This document shows positions 12,497 to 24,691 of a DNA stretch of 64,000 bases, in pieces. Within the stretch, counting starts at the first letter, position 1. Every line of letters begins with the position of its first letter. The position numbers and the translations under genes were made by a program. Under the pieces are notes generated by a model. That model had not been told where the DNA came from and did no database searches. It was given only the letters and a program-made list of their open reading frames with translations. The stretch is from Clitopilus passeckerianus (lineage: Eukaryota; Basidiomycota; Agaricomycetes; Agaricales; Entolomataceae): assembly GCA_944990035.1 (NCBI GenBank), contig CALYLX010000156.1, forward strand, positions 124,001 to 188,000. The letters run 5' to 3'.

Positions 12497-12700
12497 GTGT
12501 CAATTGAGCGGATCAGGGCTTTTTGGGAAGCAGTCAACAACCTCAGATATGTGGGCCCAACCTTCACAAGGTACATAGAACGTGATAATAAGTACCGAGG
12601 GGTCCCACTCGATCGGTGCCATAACACCCCAGGAGTCGATAAAACTTATACGACCTCCGCCGACGAGTGGGAATTCGCCGCGACCCCAAGGATGAGCTAA
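12497..12700 (+). pseudogene. DUF5648 repeat-protein fragment
   Basis: This is a broken copy of the end of the secreted protein at 31763-32360, in opposite orientation. It retains EAVNNLRYVG, a YIERDNKYRGVPL segment and HNTPGVDKTYTTSADEWEFAA. These align with AVNNLGYVDEGITGYI, GGVPLYRSYHTPGVD and HLYTTSADEWDSAAA of the intact gene. The signal peptide and first repeats are absent and the C-terminal Trp/Gly motif is lost to a frameshift and stop. Confidence 0.85.
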
Positions 12701-13102
12701 CAATTGCATTGATGGCCAAAACCTTATCTCCTTTGAATACTTTCCTATTCTCATTACTCTGCTGTACAACTACATTCCTTCATTGAGAAATTTTCCGTGT
12801 TCTCTGCCTGTGTTATATACAAGACATGTTGAAAGATCTATGTAGCTGCAGTCGTCATCGGATGTCGCAAATTTTAGCGAACAAAGAAGCCGTTGAAAGT
12901 GAGAGTGCGGGCGAGACTAGACTTTGATTAATCCGCTAATTAGGCGTTAACATTGTTGCGCTCTAGGTTGACTGACGGGGAAGCCGCCGAAGGATCCAGA
13001 GAGCTAATCCAACTTCCGAAACCCAGATAACCAATTTGAATTAATAGTACACGTACAACTATATACATTAGCATGCATTTAATTTTTTAACGATCTTGGT
13101 CG

Positions 13103-14399
13103 TCATTCAGATGGATTGAAAAACCAGGTTTGTCGCAGGCTTCCTAGCTTGCTAACAGCAATGTACATAAACGCGGGGTATAGTCCCTGAAGGTACATAA
13201 AAGGTATGAGAAATTTTGTTGAAAGGACGCATGGGTGAACTTCTGCACTTACGGAGGTGGCAAACAATATGTGTGGAACCAGTTTAAAGTGCATGTTCTG
13301 GAGGACGGCTAAAGGTGCCATAGTCATTCCATAGGCCGTGATCTGAAAATGAACCCGGTTCAGCTACGATTCGGTCTGGCTGAATCGTGCGAGACAATGA
13401 GAACCACCTTACCTGAATAATTCCATAAACGCAGCCAGATTCGATGAGCATCAAAAGCGCTCTTTGGCTTGGGGATCCGTGGGGAATAGACACCCCGTAG
13501 TCTCTTAAGCGCCTGTTGTGAGACCTAGAAAGAACGTCAGATAGTGCATGGAGCAAGGAAAGGACGAAATACCATAATTTCCAAGCGATCAAACCCGTAG
13601 AAACCAAATTGATAAGGATAGAGAACCCAGCAAAAAACCATATAGATAACGTCCACCAATGTCCTGGCTGCTTTGTCGACCAAGGCTGACCGGGGAAAAA
13701 GTGAACTAGGTGAAGCTCCAGAGCCGTGGTTGATACCACGTTGTTCACTTTGCAGCGGGGTCAAACTTGTTGTCTCAAAGTAATTGAAGTCAACCTCGTA
13801 CCAAGACATGAGAACCAGAGCGAGTAAAGCAGAATAGCGATACTCCTCCTGCGAGGATACATCGCACGGGCACGACAGAGTATAACCAGATCGCTGAGAA
13901 GACTCTATGGATACTTGGTATCAGCTCAACTGGGTTTATTCTCTAGAAGCCATCGTACCAGGAATCCGTGCGCGGCCGTCCTCATGGAGTCAAGCCTTGC
14001 TTGGATTAAGGCAACCGCCTCCGTATAACCTAGTTCAGCTTGACATTGTCGTACGTCTACTAATCCTGAGGCCATCCTGGGAATGGCACAGCGCCGAGCG
14101 AGGAAGTCATTCCAAAGGAATATCATGTCGGTGATGGCCACGCAGAACAGAACCAAGAGTCCCAGATTTGCGCCTATGAAGAATAAGATTGCTCCTGCCG
14201 ATTGATGCGTCGCCCCGCACTTCTGCTGCTTCTTTCTGAGCGAAACGGAAAAAACGCATTTTCAGTCAGTTTCGTCATCAGCTTCTGGCTTCAAGTCAAC
14301 GTACCGAAATGCCAGCAAAGTCATCAAGACCAACGGTGGACAAAACCCTATGGTGATCCCGACCGCGAAGAGAGAGAAAGTATCTGCCCCCAACGACAT
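13103..14399 (-). CDS. seven-helix membrane protein, tandem copy D (intact)
   Basis: This is the best-preserved tandem copy. Seven exons (14399-14305, 14235-13959, 13904-13802, 13747-13573, 13524-13413, 13342-13253, 13186-13103) join to an open frame of 311 residues with consistent phases. Landmarks are MSLGADTFSLFAVGITIG, GANLGLLVLFCVAITDMIF, CRARAMYPRRRS before the fourth helix, WWTLSIWFFAGFSILINL, LIESGCVYGIIQ, MAPLAVLQNMHFKLVPH and GLYPAFMYIAVSKLG. Basic clusters between helices (RARAMYPRRR, NRRLRDYG) suggest cytosolic loops. The function is unknown. The exon boundaries after ..IIQ and before GLYPAF are shared with the distant relative at 41752-43155. Confidence 0.88.
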
Positions 14400-15306
14400 G
14401 ATAGCATCGAGAAAGTGGGATGTGGCCACCTAAGAACGGACCGTCCAATGAGCTCGCGATATACTCTCTCAGCCAGGGCCTCCCTGGTCGATTGTATTAC
14501 TACCGTGCCTTAATTCTTGCCGCTATCAGCACTAGTGATGCGCCCCCTGGTCGGCTGGAGGTGACCAGCGACGGCCTGACAGGTACTCGAGGTTGGGACC
14601 TGCCGCCTGAGGACCAGAGTTCCACTAGGTTGCATCAGGGCTCTGAAAGGTTCTGAACGTTCACTTTGCAGATTGGTGATCACAGCAGGGCCAAAGCATT
14701 CTCCAGGGCTTTTATGAGGAACAGGAAGTGTGAAAGGAGACAAGACCATTGAACAATTAAGGGGAAGCACATTTTCGGTCAATTCGGTCAATTATGAGTT
14801 GATCACTGTTGATGCGAATCGATTGTAGACTTTGGCTATGTTGTGGCTAAATTTATCTTGGCCTATTAATATGTTAGCTGACGAAGAAGCCTCCAAGGAG
14901 TAGAAAGTTACCACGCCATACAGAAGTAAGAGATCGAATATGAATCTTCCCAACAAGCAAAATCGTCGTCTGAATTGATCAAACAGAAATTGAATCGCCA
15001 AGTTCGAGTCTGGACTATCCTTGAAGTCGTTCTGTCAGGGATTGGATGATCCAAGCACTAGGCATCAGCCTGAGCAAGAATTCTTGAACGAGGCATATTT
15101 CCTCTTGAATAAATCGCGGAAACCTCCTTGAGGAAAGTTGAGATCGGCAAAATCATCCCACGGAGTCTCTCATCCAAACTCGAATCAGCTAACGCGCCAG
15201 TGCTCCAAGAATTACCGAATCTCGTCAACATTGGTATAATATACACATTACACATCCACCAAAACGCACTACCCATCATTAAGCTCAAGGCCAGGTCTCA
15301 ATTATC
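14400..15306. other. intergenic between membrane gene D and MAD1
   Basis: Nothing is recognised. It contains the upstream region of gene D (from 14400) and the 3' flank of MAD1. Short frames at 14420-14791 and 14792-15288 have no motifs. Confidence 0.5.
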
Positions 15307-18300
15307 CTACTCAACCATCTCCCCTCCCTCTCTAGCCTGCGTCTTCCAACCATCATAACACTCCAACGTAACACTCGCCATGAAACCCGGTATACATTGC
15401 TCCTCCTCAATCCAATACCGCATCGTTTCTGGCAAGTTAGCGGGGCCGCCTTCGCCTTGGGCTACGAGCTGCATCACTGCGCCTCCGCTTCCGTTTGTAG
15501 TGGAGGATTCGGTGGGACCTGTGGGTGAAGGCGGTGGTTAGCGCGATGAATAACGAAACGGGGAGGAGAGGAAAGAGAGGAAAACGAAAGAGGAAGAATG
15601 GATAGGAGGGTAGGAGGATGAAAAGTAAACGAATTAAGGGATAGCGTGATGGCGATGGTGGTGCTGGTGCTGGTGGTGGTGCTGGTGATTACAATGATGA
15701 TGGTGGAACGGAACGGAAGGAAAAGGCGAAGAAGAAAAGGGAAGCGTGCGTAAGGGAAAACGCAGAAGGCAAAGAATAACAGAACCACCCTGGTGTCCCT
15801 TTAAGGACGAAGGGATAGGAAGGGCAAGGGGAAGACGAAGGGCACGAGGAAAGCGTCATAGAAAGAATGCATAACAAGTAAAATGAAGGGTAAGAGAGGG
15901 AACGTATAGGCACGAAAGCGAGCCCGCGAATCCAAAAGAATAGAAGAACCACAACTCACCACCTTTCCTCTGCTTGCTCGCCTGAAACACGAAACTCGTC
16001 GTCAAATCATACACGCTCGTCACCCTCACGTCTCCGTTGGGGAAGAACGCCAGCTTGACGCCCAAGATGGAGGCGATGGCGTCTCGGAATTCGGCGCCCT
16101 TGGAGTTGAATATCTGGGATGAGAAGGAGTGTTAGTTCGAAGTTCTCCGGATGTGAGGTGATGGAGGGAGAGGAGATGAAGGCGGGGAACGATAAGGGAA
16201 TGGTGGACAGGGTATGGGTGGTGAATGAATGGGATGTGTGTGAAAGAAACGAAAAGCGACAAAACACCCACCTCCTTCAACCTCTTCAACCTCTTCTCCT
16301 TCGCCTTAACCTCCTCCTCAAGCTCCTCCTTCTCTCTACACACCAACTCCCAGCTCTCTCTCGGCACCATCCCCTTGCCTCGTGCTCCATTTCCTTCTCC
16401 TTGCCCTGCTCCCACACCATCTCCTCCTTCCACACCTCCTCCATCTCCGCCAACAACAGAACTAGGAGTAGACCGAGCAAGCGCCTCCTCCAACTCCCCA
16501 ACCCTCCTCATCAACCCCTCATTCTCCCCCCTCATCCTCTCCAACACCTCCCTCCGCCCCTCAAACCACCTCTCCTCCGGGTTATCCACTAGTGACAAGA
16601 CGCGGACCCCAGGGGGAATGTGTCTCCCACCGGCGATCTCGCCGTGAAGTTCGAAGAGGGTTTGTTCGAGGGTTTCTATTTGTTCTGCGTGGGTGGTGAG
16701 AGAGGCGTTCGCAGTAGTGAGTTCTGTACGGAGAAAGGGGAAGGGGTTAGTACTCGATTATAAAGTGGGGAAGAACGGGAAGACGAACCGGATTCGAGGC
16801 TTTGTATTCTCAACTGCGCCTCCTCAACCTCCCTAACCAACACCTCCCTCGTCTTCCCCCTCCCCAGACTCCCAACCACCCCTCCGAGTGCCGCCACCTC
16901 CCTCCTCAAGCTCTCATTTTCCACCTTCGCCTCCTCCAGCAGTTGTTCGAGGTGTTTGATCCTCTCCGCCTGTGCATTCGCCACACCCAGCCTTCCTTGC
17001 CCAGACTGACTTGAAGCCAAGCCGTAATCATGCACGGGCCCCTCCACACCCTCCATGACAGCGCCTAACGATCCCCGCTCCTGTTCATTATCGTTATCGT
17101 TATCATTATCGTTGGTGGAACTGGTAAGCTTCGCAACCATCTCCCCCAAAAACCCAACCTCCCTCTCCCCAGCTTTCACATCCGCCTCTGCCCTCCTCAC
17201 CCTCGCTTCCAACCCCTCCCTCTCCTCCTGTAGCTCCTCGAGCTTCACTCGGAGGTCGACTTCTCTCTCTTCCATTGTTCGGAGCTCGGCTTCGCGCTGT
17301 GCTAGGAGGGCGGAGGTCTCCCCGTGTGTAGAGGAGAGCTGGGCGTGCGCAAGGCGGAGGGATGTGAGTTGGTTCGTTAGGTCCGCCTTCGTCCCCTCCT
17401 CTTCAGTCTCGGTACGAATAGAGGCAAGCGCCCTCCTCGCCTCCTCAACCTCCCCCTCCAACCTCGCCACCACCCCCCTCATCTCCTCCATCCTCTCCAC
17501 CTTCATCCGCAGGCCGCGATTCTCCTCCCTCAGCACCTCGATCGAGGCGTGTCGGTCCCGGAGGACGGAGAGCTCGGATGTGAGGCGCGAGTTGGTGGTT
17601 TCGAGTGTGCGGAGGTGAGAAGTGAGACGGGAAAGCTCGGTGGTTAGGAGGGCGGAGTCTGGGTCTTCTTGTTTCTTGAGGGTTGACGAGGGGAGAGAAG
17701 AGGGTGAGGAAAGTTCTTGTTTTAGCTCCTCAAGGGAATGAGCCTGCTCGGCAGCGGTTCGTTCCAACTGTCCTTTCTCCTCCTCCAAAAGCGAGATCCG
17801 GGAGTTAAGCGAGTCGATAAGCGCACGTTGGTGCGACGTAGACGACGAGAGCTGTGATTTAAGCTGCGACTGTGCAGATTCGAGGTCTGCCAGATCCTCT
17901 TGCAGTGAGGTATGTTGCGTTCGTAAGGTAGTTAGGGTACGTTGAAGGTCTTTCTATAATACGCCATACGTCATCATCATCGTCAGTTTTTTATTCAGTA
18001 GATAGTTAAGAGAGATAAACAAACCTTCTCCCCCTCCAACCCACCCCTCTCCTTCTCCCACTCCTCGATCAACTCCTTCTCCCGATCAAGGAAAACCCTC
18101 CGGTCCCTCTCCAGCCTCTCCACCTTCCCATCTCTCTCCCTCAGCTTCCCCTCGAGCTCCGCTTTGCTCGTTTGGAGAAGTAAGACTTGTCGTTGAAGTG
18201 CCGACACCGAAAGCGTGGATGAGAGCCGCGAGGAGGGGGTTTGGGTCGGTTTGGGTGTAGTCAACGAAGATGATGAGGAGAGTGAGGAGAGGCGGGGAGT

Positions 18301-18611
18301 TGCGGCTCCGAGGCTGCTACGTGCGGGGAGGGAGGATAGGGAAGCAGAGGGTCCGAGTCCGGAACGGGGAGTCGGGAATGGGAAGGGTTTTTTGACTGTT
18401 GATGAAGATGCATCTGTTACCAAACAAAGCAGGTGAACGAGTTAGTTGAGACGCGAGGGAGGAAGAGGGGGAGAGATGTACCTAATTCAGCAGCCGTAGA
18501 ATCTCTCTTAACACCACCTAGCCCATTCCTCGTCGCTGTGGCAGGAATCCTGCTGCTCCCGACTCTAATTCCAGTCGTGTTGGGACCTGGCGTTTTAGGG
18601 TCCGTTGGCAT
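15307..18611 (-). CDS. MAD1: spindle assembly checkpoint protein Mad1
   Basis: Mad1 recruits Mad2 to unattached kinetochores. Six exons (18611-18482, 18413-18025, 17953-16789, 16723-16272, 16113-15960, 15518-15307) join to 833 residues, near the usual 700-750 or slightly longer. The N terminus is Pro/Ser/Thr-rich and basic (TPGPNTTGIRVGSSRIP). Heptad-type coiled coil runs from about residue 110 to 640 (LQRQVLLLQTSKAELEGK, HLEQLLEEAKVENESLRREV). The C-terminal globular domain is recognisable: IFNSKGAEFRDAIASILGVK, then VRVTSVYDLTTSFVFQASK, and the last exon with RYWIEEEQCIPGFMASVTLE. An acidic Asn-Asp repeat (about 17090-17116) interrupts the coil. The start is the ATG at 18611. The last intron (441 nt) is much longer than the others. 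The assignment rests on the C-terminal domain plus coil layout. Confidence 0.88.
15519..15959 (-). other. expanded pyrimidine-rich last intron of MAD1
   Basis: A 441-nt intron with GTGAGT donor and CACAG acceptor, whose flanking codons join in frame. The transcribed strand is very rich in C and T with few stops, which creates spurious open frames. A CCA/CAC-type simple repeat lies near 15660-15690. The neighbouring introns are 50-160 nt. Confidence 0.7.
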
Positions 18612-19601
18612 AGTATTCGTCTCTTTCACTCCCTAGTTTATGCTGCCTAGTGTTTCTGGCGATGTCTTTGAAGAAGTGGATGGTATACGACGCGTCCTTA
18701 GACTGCAAATGGTCGGACGAAAGCAAGGAGTGTGGCCGTGGCTGTGAAGACGCGTTTGGTCTCGATTGGCTAGAGGTTGCCTTTTCGTGAATCGGACCGG
18801 CTTCTCCGGCTGTTAACTGTTCTTTTGGTCCCCACAACCTCGCCAACTTGTTTGATATCTAACATGCCTTCCACCATCCACTAGCTCGAGGGAAGGCTAC
18901 AGACTCGAGTACTCTGGGACCTGAGTGTGCTTCTACATACACGAGCGCCTGCGACTCGCGCAGCTTGTCATCCTGCTATCCAAATCTTCAAAGCTTCAGC
19001 ATGACGCTCTGGCGCGCTGTTGCGACTTGTCGCAGAAGTTGCTCATGCATGCACCCCGCGGGGCCGTACGAACATACTACGGATCACGGCCTTTAATATA
19101 TATCGGCTCTTTGGTTATTCTACTCCGTTACGTCGCCCCGTCGTACAGACTTCCCCACGGCCCGCTACCCCACACGTTGATTTTCGCCGAAGTGTCATGG
19201 CTCCGGCCAAATTTGTCCGACTAGTATCCTATACATTGAATGGCCTCAAACGTCATGATCTACCTCGCAGAATTGACGGAGCCTTGAGGTAAGAAACGAT
19301 TGGTAACTTCGGTTGACCAGTTATATTGGCCCAACTTGTGACCTTGACAGTGATCTCTGAAATCAGCTTCTAATCGCACAGACTGTCTGTATGTCTGCTC
19401 ATTTGACTCTCCCTCCCCCCGAGCACCTTCCGCTAATATATCCATATCTGTATCTCAAAAGCCCGAAACATCGTGTGTGGTTGGGAGAAGCTGCAAGTCT
19501 GTTGTGGGGTATACACACCCGGGAATGATATTTAAGCTCGACCACCAGTGCATCCTTTCTCTTCAGCTTCACACGTCCTACGAACTCAGCTTCATACCAA
19601 T
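18612..19601. other. intergenic between MAD1 and a secreted-protein gene
   Basis: The two genes diverge here, so both promoters should lie inside. A TATA-like ATATTTAAG sits near 19528-19536, about 70 bases before the ATG of the plus-strand gene. No gene is recognised. Confidence 0.5.
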
Positions 19602-20609
19602 ATGCGTTTCACCACTCTCACCTTCCTCCTCGCCTCTCTTTCCGCCATATCAACCGCTTCACCTCTCTCGGGAACCGACGAGCGCAATGCTACTATCTCT
19701 TCTCGAACCTTGGGCGACCACGGGTCTTACACCATCTCAGGTCTTGGTGCTAGGAAGAAGCAGCTCAGTGCCTGCGGCGCGCAGTACCTAGACATGGCCA
19801 TCGCCATGTTAGAGTGAGTATCCAAACTACGTGCCACTAGGCTTCGAGCTAACACTGGGGTGATTAGGACCGACCGCATGACTACAGACTATACCTACGG
19901 CGATGGGAAAACTGGAGACGCTGCTAACTTCGTAGGTGCCTCTGTTACTCTTAGAGCCACTCCCTCTAATAATAAGCAACCTCGTAGGGCGTATTCAAGC
20001 AGAACTGGGGAATGCTTCGTCAAAGCGTTGGGAGATACCAAGGGAAAAGCGCGTACGTTGCCAGAGCCTCCGACGCCTGTATCCTCACATTTTTCTGACT
20101 CGTCGACAGAAATGACTGGAATACAGGCGCCGAACTCAACAGCAACCTCTGCCTTGACATTCAACTGCGTCAAGAGTCCCAGAACCACTTCGGAGAAGGT
20201 CAGCAGTATAAAATGTGCTCGTTTTTGTCCTTTTGTTCTCACGATTCATGCTTTTCCTCCTAGGAACCTGGTTCGCTGGTCATCGTAACGGCGCTAGGTG
20301 AGCTTGAGGTCCAACTTTCGTGACTAGTTTATATATCTCATCGGCCGCCGTGATATAGTGGACTATCCAACCCAAATACTCAAGACATCCAGAACTACAA
20401 GGATGCGATATACGTGAGTACCTCTCGACTTATAAGTCATCCCATGCAGCTGATAAATGCCCCCTTTCAGTGGATTCGGGACCAACTTCAATACTACAAC
20501 AACGGTGCCGATATGACGGTATGGGGTATTGTTCGTTGTCTATTTGAAGGGACTCACCCTCGATTTCTAGTCCGATGTTCGTTTCTGGGTTAACGTTCCG
20601 GCAATCTGA
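19602..20609 (+). CDS. conserved fungal secreted protein with WFAGHRNG motif
   Basis: An extracellular protein with a clear signal peptide (MRFTTLTFLLASLSAISTASPLSG). Exons can be joined in frame across introns beginning at 19814, 19927, about 20051, about 20197, about 20298, 20413 and 20521. The mature region carries GARKKQLSACGAQYLDMAIAM, TDRMTTDYTYGDGKTGDAANF, GVFKQNWGMLRQS, ELNSNLCLDIQLRQESQ, WFAGHRNG, NPNTQDIQNYKDAIYWI and ends DVRFWVNVPAI. I recognise this pattern as a widespread fungal secreted family, usually annotated hypothetical; the Asp/Glu-rich active-site-like motifs suggest a hydrolase, but I cannot name the reaction. Total length is near 220 residues. The seven introns in about 1 kb are typical of basidiomycetes. 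Confidence 0.8.
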
Positions 20610-23141
20610 AGTCATCTCCGTGAGCTGGTACTGCTGCATACTATAATTGAACCGAATTCAGGTATATCTAACAATGGCTTTCGTAGTACAGCGACAGAAG
20701 GTCGGTTGGGGAGATCAAGCAAGGACTAAACGGTGCTAAAGAGTGGAAGTGATTTTGACTAACGATTAGAGGGACTTGTCATGGTGTACGGTGTAACCTC
20801 TCGCTATTTTGTATAACATGTGAGAAGACAATGAATTAAAAACGGGGTCATTGAGCGTGTTGTCGAATTTCGAGAGCCTCTTCCTCTTCGCCTCGGTCGT
20901 TGCGGGATGTAAGCAACTGTCCTAAGCCAGGATATAGTCAAAATTGGGATGGAATGTCCAAAATACCATCTCTACCTCCAAACGAAATAACCCCTATTTG
21001 CGATGTTTACTTAATTCCCTTGTAATTTCCTGGGTGGTGCGGTCAAGTCGGGTTAAGTCGCGTCAGTATGATTAGTCTCCCGGTGGTTCACAGTGATTGC
21101 CATGCGACTTCGGTGCCGACCCTCTGCCAAAGATTGTGGGTATTTCGTGCTTTGTCGTCTCCTGGCTACTCCGACACTCTGGCGCGAACAGGCGCACTTC
21201 AAATTCATTGCATTCGCCTTATCTTCGCCCAAGGTCTACTACGACTGTAAGGAGAGGGAAAACGCCCACGAAACACCCCCGTTATTTCGTTATTTGCTCT
21301 CGAGGATGAACAATTGATGATATTGTTCAAGTCAGTGCGCATGTTACGAAGGCCCTGAATAGTTCTCATTGTCAACCACAGCCATTACCTCTGGCGGGGC
21401 AGTGTGGATTGGAAGGAGATAGAAGAACCTCTTGTTATTGCTGAGAGCGCGCTTTGACATGATTTCTGAGTGATTCTCCTTGATTCTCCCACCGGCAACC
21501 GAAACGTGGAACCGCCGTGCGACTAACTGGAAGCCTGAGTGCACAGGCTGACACCGTCCATTCTTTACTTTTGACTCGACAAAGCGGATGGTAAACACCT
21601 TTCTCGTTCACCCTGCACTAAGGATAAGCACATGGCCAAGTGAACGTAGAGATTATGGGATCCATCGCAACGATGCTATAACTTCCTCACCACTTTGCCG
21701 CCGTCCTGTCAAATATTTGCCTCTCTGCCCTGATATTAGGCCATGTGTACCGACTAGAAGCATGCTACGATAATCTCTCAATCTCCGGGATATCGGACTC
21801 GCCCTGCTTTGGGCACGGCCTAAGTGCCTGCGACTTCTGCTACTGCAGGGTACTGTTGAATGACTCCCGAGGACACAGGATTATCCTCCATTCCCCGTTG
21901 CAAATATGTTGCTTTGGGAGCTGAAGCCATGATGTATCCACTGCCACCGAAGGCCGAGGTCCCCAAATGGTCAATTATTTGGTAGACCATCGTGAACAAA
22001 TAAACCACTATTGTTTCTCATGCTTGGCCGTCCACGGGCCCATCCTCGATCCTTTGACAAGGTAGGGTCGCATATGGTGGAGGACTTCCACCAGAGGTGA
22101 CCAATAGGAGATGGAATGAATTGGAAGACCTGTCCCAGCGAATACAGAATCGACGAAGGAACCCCCACTAGTATCGGTCAAATTATTTTGTCGATCGGGG
22201 GTTCTGGAATATTGACCCTTCTGCGTAGGACCAATAACGGCTCGCTTCATGTCTCGAGTCAAGATCACTCTGGAGATATTTCCCCATTAATTCTTTTCAG
22301 ATGGCCGTCGCCGTCGTCGAACCGGATGTCACGCGCATGGTATGGTTCTCCATTTCCTCCCCTTGAGCGTTCGGACATAATCCACCAAGGAATTTCTCTG
22401 AAGCCAACAAGTCTCAAACTGATGAACGCATGGATTATGGTGTCATGCGGTCGCCACGGTGTACTCGAAGGCTGCATTGCTTTGGTCAAGTTGTTTCCAT
22501 CAAGTGATAAAAATCGACTCTTTTCAATGTTTCGGCATCTCATTATTACGCGTAATTTCATGAATAAATCATTGCAGCAGAGGGAAGTATCAGTGAAGGA
22601 GGCAAAAGCTCTCCAAGACGAGAGCTTTGTTAAGGACGTCAAAACCGCTTCCCTTTACCTTCCGTGTTACGACCTGATTTTTAAATTTTCCTCCCGTCGA
22701 TTTGACTGCTTTGGCCTGCCACCTACCCGTAAATGGTGCAAACTGTGGGTGCCGTGCTTTGATGTTTAGCGACAGGTATTTCTATATTCGGACGTGTGGT
22801 TTGAGGATTTTAACCCTCGCGCTTCGTGCCGTTGAGTCTTCGTACTGCATCCTCCCTTTTCCACCACGATGAGTAACGTAGGGAAATACGCCGGAAGGTA
22901 AATATTAGCTCTATAGCCTCGTTGGCGGATATATATTTATTAAAACAAGGTCTAGGCCTCAACATGATATCACCAAGGTGAACCCCCTCATGCCAGGTGC
23001 TGGTCACCAAGGTGGCATCTCGCTTCAGCACGGAGCCTCTTCAAAGTACGAAGACATAACTACCCCAACGAATATCTTGTGGGTAGTTTTCTTCCTCCAT
23101 CGTATCGAGCAAAGGCTGAAAGGAATGTGACAGTGCCACAG
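20610..23141. other. gene-poor stretch with unassigned open frames
   Basis: No gene is assigned. The longest frames are 22116-22769 plus (217 codons) and 22008-22642 minus. They overlap on opposite strands and neither shows splice continuity or a known family. One minus-strand segment near 21820-22010 (HLGTSAFGGSGYIMAS) has protein-like composition and may be old coding debris. Confidence 0.4.
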
Positions 23142-24395
23142 GAGTCGTTGAGAGCAAGACCGGTACCTCAACCAGTAATGGTGGAACGGCGACTCCTCAA
23201 GATATCCTCAACCACGTATGGGCTGCAACGACACTTTCCGCCGTTGAACTAAATTATGGATATGGTGGCGGTCCGTAAGTACCACATTATAAATTGAACA
23301 ATGCGTCATATCAACTTACCGCATCCTTTCAGTTTCTTCAATTTCGACCCCCACGGCTCGAAAGTCAACCCCCCTTTCGCTATCGACCCTCAACTTCTTC
23401 AGCTCTCCGCAGCAGTAGCCTATATGCCACCCGTAAACGCTGCTTTGACCTTTTCAACCATGGCTTTTCCCGTGCATAATCAACAACATGCCCTTTACGG
23501 ATCTGCTGGTAGAAGGGTATTAGGTGCGCAAGTACCTTCCGGCACCGACCATTACCCTTACGAATGCTCCGGTGCCCCGATGGCCTCTGTCTCCCCCTCA
23601 CCTACAGAGGATCACGGCTCAATCCCAACGCCCGTAAAGTCAGCGCTGAATGTCGCCTACGCGAACATTCCTGGCGGGTCCGAATCCCAGGCATTCTCTA
23701 CAGAGGCCAACAACAGCAACGCTCCCCCCGTCCCCGCTCGTAGAAGCCTGCGAGCATCCACAGAAGCCTGCAGGGGGTCGACCTCAGAGACACCGGATCC
23801 TCGCTTTCATCCTTACCCCAAAGGCAATACAACCACCAGATCAAACCAGAAAAAGGCGAGAAATCCTCGAGGACCAACAAAGTGCTCCAAAGCTCCTTCG
23901 ACGCGAGTTAAAGTGGCGACAACATCTCTGGTCGAGACCCGTCCCGAATCTCCCCGCCCCAATTCTGACGAGACATCCAAAGCACCTCGCGCCTTGCCTC
24001 GACATGGGTTTGCCTTCGCTGGCGTGTCTTTCCAGTGCCGTTTCGAAAACTGCTCATATGCAGTGCCGTTCCTCCCACCAATGAATGAGCCAGAGGCGAG
24101 GCTGCCATATCTTAGGAAAATTGAGGACCATCTGGATGAAGCTCATCGGCCACAGTCAGGTGACCGGTGCAAGTGGGTCAAGACGAGCAAGAAGACAAAG
24201 ACTAACACTGTGTGCAACCATTCTTTCGGCAAGCAGGGCTCCACCAATTTTAGGCATATCCGCAACGGTTCTCATGCGGCGTATCGAGTGTGGTGCTCAA
24301 AATGCCTCCAAAGCTTCGGCCGAGATGACAAAATTGCCGAGCACCTCCGCCTTGGAAAGTGTCCTGGGTCACAAGGCGAAGGTCTGACGTTGTAA
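23142..24395 (+). CDS. zinc-finger protein, 5' end unresolved
   Basis: The main exon is 23333-24395, ending GEGLTL. An upstream exon (about 23142-23274, with TATPQDILNHVWAATTLSAV) joins in frame through a GTAAGT...TTTCAG intron to give GGGPFFNFDPHG. No in-frame ATG is seen in that exon, so the true start is further upstream. The middle is a long Pro/Ser/Thr-rich basic linker. The C-terminal 130 residues contain two Cys/His clusters: a C2H2-like CRFENC...HLDEAH and a C2HC-like WCSKCLQSFGRDDKIAEH with LRLGKC. This suggests a nucleic-acid-binding regulator. I do not recognise the orthologue. Confidence 0.6.
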
Positions 24396-24691
24396 TCATC
24401 GGTCGTATTCTTCTGCACGGACAATCTCATTTAGTCGCTGTCTTATATAGCTTACTTCTTCCCGTTTATCGATTTCTTTAAAATGGTTTATTTCTCAGCG
24501 TGTACAATTATAGACCCATTTACATTTTATGAACGACAATTCTAGTTGCTTGCTTTATCGGCTTCTGTAGCTGTGAAATGGCGTCAATCTATTTTAGCAG
24601 CTGTTCGGAAAGGCGACCTCGCATGTTGGACCTAGCCACGAGGCTAAGCCACCATTTGCATAGGGACCGAAAGTCGATGAATCACAAGGGC

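Noticed and set aside
15474..16267. Open frames inside and around the last MAD1 introns
   Set aside because: Compositional frames in the pyrimidine-rich intron or out-of-frame readings of MAD1 exons.
16119..18436. Plus-strand frames opposite MAD1 (up to 187 codons)
   Set aside because: Antisense shadows of the coiled-coil exons, Ser/Leu/Pro-rich with no motif.
22116..22769. 217-codon plus-strand frame
   Set aside because: No family motif, overlaps equally long minus-strand frames, no splice neighbours. Kept only as an unassigned region.
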